A stretch of DNA of 64,000 nucleotides, from positions 1,123,424 to 1,187,423 of the forward strand of contig NZ_AP018449.1 in NCBI RefSeq assembly GCF_003966895.1. Reading direction: 5' to 3'. The translations under genes and the position numbers were made by a program. Shown here in pieces: positions 60,398 to 64,000 of the stretch. This DNA comes from Methylomusa anaerophila (GTDB lineage Bacteria; Bacillota; Negativicutes; Sporomusales; Sporomusaceae). Numbering within the stretch: position 1 is the stretch's first letter; every line of letters starts with the position of its first letter. A model generated the notes under the pieces. It had not been told where the DNA came from. It made no database searches and was given only the letters and a program-made list of their open reading frames with translations.

Positions 60398-62005
60398 TTA
60401 TACCATATTGATGAGGGTTTTCATCATTTCATCGGAGGCGGTAATAATCTTGCTGTTGGCCTGATAAGCCCGCTGGGTAATCATCATTTCACTAAACTGA
60501 TCCGACAGATCGACATTGGACATCTCCAATGTGCCTGTACTCAGTGACCCGGTGCCGTTGCTGCCGGCAGCCACTCCGCCGGTAAAATCCCCGGAGTTGG
60601 CGGTAGTAACATATAAATTGCCGCCGATCTTCTCCAAACCTTCCGGATTATTGAAAACAGCCAGGGCAATCATGCCTAACGGTTGGGTCTGATTGTTGCT
60701 GTAAGTGCCTGTAATCACTCCGTCGTTGCCGATGCTGACGCTTTGCAGCGTACCCGCCGCATAACCGTCACTTGCACTAACTTTAACCACATTGTCGTCG
60801 GAGTCTTGCTGGGTGGTCTGGGAAATACCCGTCAGGTCCACAGACATGGTGATATCGGTACCTTCCGTCGCAAGTGTCAGCGTAGGTGTGGTATTGTAGT
60901 TGGTCGGGTCGGTAGTGACGATTTTGCCATCCGAGTCAAACAGGATATAGCCGCTGCTGGGGGTCACGCCATTGGCGGTGGAAGCGGCTTCCCAGTACCA
61001 GCTGGTTTGACCGGTAGTGGTATCGGTATAGCATTTAGTATAATTTATTGTTAAATCGTAAGCGTTGCCTTGTGAGTCGTAAGCCGTTACGGTCGTCGTC
61101 TCAGGCCAATCGTAAGCGGCGGTAAAGGTCGTCGTGCCGGCGGTTGCGCTGGCGGTGGAAGCCAGGGTGATGGATTCGCCGCCACTTCCGGTGAGAGTAG
61201 CCCCGTCGGTGAGGTCTTCGTCAGTGAGGGTGGCAACCGTATTGCCGCTTGCGTCTGTCACCGTGATGTCGTAGTTTCCTGTAGTGGCGCCGGCTGTTAA
61301 TGTGATGGTATACGCGCTGTTTTCCGTCAGACCGGAAGCAGCAGAAATACTGATGCTGGCGCTATTGCTTGTGGCGGATACTTCTTGCCCGAGAGTGCCG
61401 ATGGTATCCAGCGCCGTTCCTGCGGCGGTCTCGGACGGATCGAGGTTGCCTTTAAGAGTGGCAGTGGTAGTGGCTTTCGGCGCAATGTACTCTTTGTTGC
61501 CATTGTAGGAATCGGAATAGAGGTTAATTGCTTCTACCTCTTTTTGCGTGTTATATTCATAGGTTCCGTCAGCTAGCTTATCGTAATCCAGCCAGCCGCA
61601 GACTTTATAGCCGTTCACAGTAAGGTTTCCATCCTCATCCATGTCGAAACTTCCGTCTCTGGTAAATTGATAAGTTCCCGTCGGACCGCCCGTGACAATG
61701 AAAAATCCGTCGCCACTAATGGATGCGTCGGTGGCAACGCCGGTAGATTGGGCCGTGCCGACGGTCATGTCAAGGTTTACTGACGCCACATTGACACCTA
61801 GCCCTAACTGAATGGGATTCGTGCCGCCTTTACTGGCGCTTGAACCGGTAGCGTTACTGAGAGTCTGACTCAGCAAATCGCTGAAACTGACTGTTTGCTG
61901 TTTATAACCGGTAGTGCTGACATTGGCGATGTTATTAGCAATTACACCCATCTTGGTTGATTGGGCTTTAAGGCCGGCTACGGCTGAATATACTGATGGC
62001 ATCAT
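60398..62005 (-). CDS. flgE: Flagellar hook protein
   Basis: FlgE forms the hook. The 535-residue protein starts PSVYSAVAGLKAQSTKMGV and NNIANVSTTGYKQQTVSF, has the DASISGDGFFIVTGG segment, and ends NVDLSDQFSEMMITQRAYQA then NSKIITASDEMMKTLINM. The Thr/Ser-rich centre (about 180-400) is longer than in small FlgE proteins. It follows flgD by about 135 bases with a good AGGGGG site. Confidence 0.93.
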   Translation of the reverse strand: MMPSVYSAVAGLKAQSTKMGVIANNIANVSTTGYKQQTVSFSDLLSQTLSNATGSSASKGGTNPIQLGLGVNVASVNLDMTVGTAQSTGVATDASISGDGFFIVTGGPTGTYQFTRDGSFDMDEDGNLTVNGYKVCGWLDYDKLADGTYEYNTQKEVEAINLYSDSYNGNKEYIAPKATTTATLKGNLDPSETAAGTALDTIGTLGQEVSATSNSASISISAASGLTENSAYTITLTAGATTGNYDITVTDASGNTVATLTDEDLTDGATLTGSGGESITLASTASATAGTTTFTAAYDWPETTTVTAYDSQGNAYDLTINYTKCYTDTTTGQTSWYWEAASTANGVTPSSGYILFDSDGKIVTTDPTNYNTTPTLTLATEGTDITMSVDLTGISQTTQQDSDDNVVKVSASDGYAAGTLQSVSIGNDGVITGTYSNNQTQPLGMIALAVFNNPEGLEKIGGNLYVTTANSGDFTGGVAAGSNGTGSLSTGTLEMSNVDLSDQFSEMMITQRAYQANSKIITASDEMMKTLINMV

Positions 62006-62141
62006 ACAGAAGATTACCCCCTAAATGTTTGTGCTTATTTACCTTTATGGATATGCTATTTCTTCTGTCGTTCAGAAATAGCCGTCAGCCTCCCCCGCCG
62101 GGGTCCGGCTGCAATACTTTTATCATGCCGACAGATCCGCT

Positions 62142-62573
62142 TTAGGTAGAAGTGCTGTCTGTGTCTGCGTTTGTCACCTCGTATACCGAGCTGAGTTCCA
62201 CTTTTGTGCCGTCAATATTCAGATAGACGCCCGCACTGGATGAACTCACCGAGTCCACGACACCCGTTGCCGTGGTTGTCGTTCCGCCGGAATCAGTCGT
62301 CTGGTACGACACTTCCTTGCCAATCAGACTTATCGCCTGGGAAGTACCCTCCATGGTGTAAATGTTATTCAGTTGTTGCAATGATTCGATCCCGACCATC
62401 TGCGACATATACTCGGAGGTATCTAATGGGTCGGTGGGGTCCTGATACTGTAGTTCGGTTGTCAGCAACGTAAGAAAATCATTAAAATCAATGGTGGTAT
62501 TGCTGTCCGTCGTGCTGCTGACGGTAGTGGCGGTATTCGAAGCAAGGGAACTGATTGATGTGGTTGAACTCAT
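62142..62573 (-). CDS. flgD: Flagellar hook assembly protein FlgD
   Basis: FlgD scaffolds hook growth. The 143-residue protein has the conserved core FNDFLTLLTTELQYQDPTDP, then EYMSQMVGIESLQQLNNI, and a C-terminal segment with VDSVSSSSAGVYLNIDG. It is short, without the extended C-terminal Ig-like part of enterobacterial FlgD, as usual in Firmicutes. GGAGG precedes the ATG. It is the first gene of the flagellar operon here. Confidence 0.92.
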   Translation of the reverse strand: MSSTTSISSLASNTATTVSSTTDSNTTIDFNDFLTLLTTELQYQDPTDPLDTSEYMSQMVGIESLQQLNNIYTMEGTSQAISLIGKEVSYQTTDSGGTTTTATGVVDSVSSSSAGVYLNIDGTKVELSSVYEVTNADTDSTST

Positions 62574-62803
62574 TTGTTTTCCTCCTTCGCCTCTTGTGAG
62601 GCCCCTTAATAAAAAATGGTTAGGCTGCCCAATTTAATAATCACTATCTTAATCTTCGCAAATGATAATTGGATTTTTGTTGGAATAAGTAGGTAAATTA
62701 TATTTTTTGTCGGAAAATCGCAAAGAATTGTTAATCCAGCCTTTTAAAGCGGGAAAGGAGTTCCTCAATCTTAGCGATTACGCTGCTAAAAACTTATCAA
62801 TTT

Positions 62804-62853
62804 AGTACAAAAAGAGGACTTGACGCACCTACGTCAAGTCCTCTTTTTGTACT
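62804..62853. terminator. Perfect bidirectional terminator, 22-bp arms
   Basis: AGTACAAAAAGAGGACTTGACG and its exact complement flank a 6-base loop. T-runs occur on both strands. It separates the cysteine-motif gene from flgD. Confidence 0.93.
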
Positions 62854-62915
62854 GATATTATCTTGTTGTTACAGCCAATTGGAAATTGTATAAGCTGAAT
62901 AACGATTTCGGTTAT

Positions 62916-63290
62916 TTATAAGTATTTGGTTTGGCTCGCATAAGCGCTTAGAGCGCTCAGGGTTGTAGCGTCGGTAGTTGTAGACTGGCTGCCTAAATTG
63001 CTCATATTGTTTACTGCCTTACAGGAGCCGCAATTGGTACAGGTTTCCTTACCCATTACGCAATTGGACGTACCGCTGCTGCCGCTGCTGCCGCCCGCGC
63101 CGCCAATACCTCCGCTTTTGGCTGCAGAACTCATTTCAAAGGTATCAACGCCGGCTATACCGGCTACGCTTTGCGTTGTTTGCTGCTGCGAATTACTATT
63201 GCTATTGTTTTGGCTGGTTGAACCGGCAGCGTTTAAAGCCATAGACATAGAATACAAATAATCATAAGAATTCACCGGTGAAACAGACAT
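62916..63290 (-). CDS. Small Ser/Gly-rich protein with four-cysteine motif, unknown
   Basis: The frame is read from ATG 63290, behind GGAGGAAA, giving 124 residues; a longer frame to 63401 has no site. It begins SVSPVNSYDYLYSMSMALNA, then a Ser/Gln/Asn-rich stretch, a Gly/Ser run, and CVMGKETCTNCGSCKAV. The last has four cysteines in ferredoxin-like spacing (CxxxxxxCxxCxxC) but on a low-complexity background. There is no signal peptide. It lies between the flagellar operon and a sugar-nucleotide gene, bounded by a terminator. Function unknown. Confidence 0.6.
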   Translation of the reverse strand: MSVSPVNSYDYLYSMSMALNAAGSTSQNNSNSNSQQQTTQSVAGIAGVDTFEMSSAAKSGGIGGAGGSSGSSGTSNCVMGKETCTNCGSCKAVNNMSNLGSQSTTTDATTLSALSAYASQTKYL

Positions 63291-63397
63291 CCGAATTTCC
63301 TCCCTTGTCCAATATTTTTCTCTTTCTAAGTATCGATGTTTAGTTTTTGAATCATCTTTGATAGCCACTTCCGTTATCAAAAAAATTTTTTTATGTA

Positions 63398-64000
63398 TCA
63401 AACGTTTCGTTCATATTCTTGTATTTGCTTTAAAGTATACTCATACATATTTTCATTTTCTTTATTTTCATAGTACTTTTTATACCACTGAATGGTTTTA
63501 TCTACAGCGTCATAAACAGCATATGCCGGTTGCCATTTTAAATAAGCTTGCGCCTTACTGATATCAAGTTTAAGCAAATGAGCCTCATGCGGCTGCTCAT
63601 GCTTATCTATCCGGATACCGCCTTTTCCCCATATCTTTATCGCCATCTGCAAAATTTCTTCAACGTTCAAAACATCGATATCTCTTGGCCCAAAATTCCA
63701 GGCGCTGCTATATTTTTCTCTATCGGCAAGCATCATAACTCCCAGTCGCAAATAACCTGACAAAGGTTCAAGCACATGCTGCCATGGCCTTGCCGCCAGC
63801 GGATTTCTAACGAAGATCGGTCTGTGTTCAGCTACTGATCTTACAAAATCAGGTATCAGTCTATCCGTTGCCCAGTCACCGCCGCCTATTACATTGCCGG
63901 CTCTGGCCGAAGCCAACGCGATATTTTTATCATTAAAAAAACTGTTTCTGTAGGCTGATACTACCAGTTCCGCACAGCCTTTACTTGAACTATAGGGGTC
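63398..64000 (-). CDS. rfbG: CDP-glucose 4,6-dehydratase, C-terminal part
   Basis: Only the last 200 codons are in the window; the start lies off the right edge. It opens with DPYSSSKGCAELVVSAYRNS (the YxxxK catalytic region of SDR dehydratases), then ASARAGNVIGGGDWATDRLI, RPWQHVLEPLSGYLRLG and SAWNFGP, which closely match RfbG. The enzyme makes CDP-4-keto-6-deoxyglucose, a precursor of 3,6-dideoxyhexoses. Its place beside flagellar genes suggests flagellin or surface-polysaccharide glycosylation (inference). Confidence 0.9.
   Translation of the reverse strand, partial: DPYSSSKGCAELVVSAYRNSFFNDKNIALASARAGNVIGGGDWATDRLIPDFVRSVAEHRPIFVRNPLAARPWQHVLEPLSGYLRLGVMMLADREKYSSAWNFGPRDIDVLNVEEILQMAIKIWGKGGIRIDKHEQPHEAHLLKLDISKAQAYLKWQPAYAVYDAVDKTIQWYKKYYENKENENMYEYTLKQIQEYERNV

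Overview
The window looks like a chromosomal stretch from a diderm (outer-membrane) Firmicute, most likely a Negativicute close to the Sporomusa/Pelosinus group. That placement is inference. The firmicute signs are strong AGGAGG-type ribosome sites, a glgC/glgD glycogen operon, an M-box Mg2+ riboswitch and a short-type cydAB. The outer-membrane signs are an intimin-like inverse autotransporter and a signal-peptide beta-barrel protein. I see no prophage core, CRISPR array or rRNA.

Layout. (1) 1-4.2 kb, minus strand: a HEAT/WD40 protein, an Hsp70-like ATPase and a DUF1257 (Ycf35-like) protein cut by the window edge. Two related palindromic repeat elements lie in and beside this group. (2) 4.2-6.8 kb: cydAB, preceded by a short Rrf2-regulator fragment whose stop overlaps the cydA start. 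(3) 7-10 kb: a secreted 5'-nucleotidase-like enzyme, an outer-membrane barrel protein and a secreted aromatic-rich protein. (4) 10.6-13.7 kb: a NarL-type two-component pair, a receiver-like protein and a 52-residue exported stub. (5) 14-21 kb: an acetyltransferase, a 1572-residue inverse autotransporter with two families of tandem repeats, and three tail-collar-domain proteins. (6) 21-25 kb and 25-35 kb: a transposase (RAYT) remnant split by a palindromic element, then a seven-gene glycogen operon (glgC2-glgB-glgC1-glgD-glgA-glgP and a GH13-GH77 fusion).

(7) 35-41 kb is a magnesium locus. An M-box riboswitch is followed by a 19-codon leader ORF enclosed in a hairpin, a soluble MgtE-like PRC/CBS protein, and an NRAMP-related transporter gene split by an IS1634-type insertion with a 5-6 bp target duplication. 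The end of the transporter gene runs antisense into a relic of an MgtA-type P-type ATPase. (8) 41-49.6 kb: a PIG-L deacetylase, a lactate-permease-family transporter, an AT-rich patch (AraC fragment, frameshifted EamA exporter), bioB, two tRNA-Ser genes, corA behind a 33-codon leader ORF, a possible lysozyme-like protein and a DUF1653 protein. (9) 49.9-51.8 kb: an OmpR-type two-component system. (10) 52-64 kb: flagellin, facing a flagellar operon (flgD, flgE, two tandem flgK, flgL, fliD and a chaperone-like gene), then a cysteine-motif protein and the end of a CDP-glucose 4,6-dehydratase gene.

The points most worth following up are the interrupted Mg2+ locus with its layered leader, two families of palindromic elements whose cores are conserved while their arms differ but stay self-complementary, the Rrf2 fragment coupled to cydA, the GH13-GH77 fusion, and the Hsp70/HEAT-WD40/Ycf35 operon with an altered ATPase motif.
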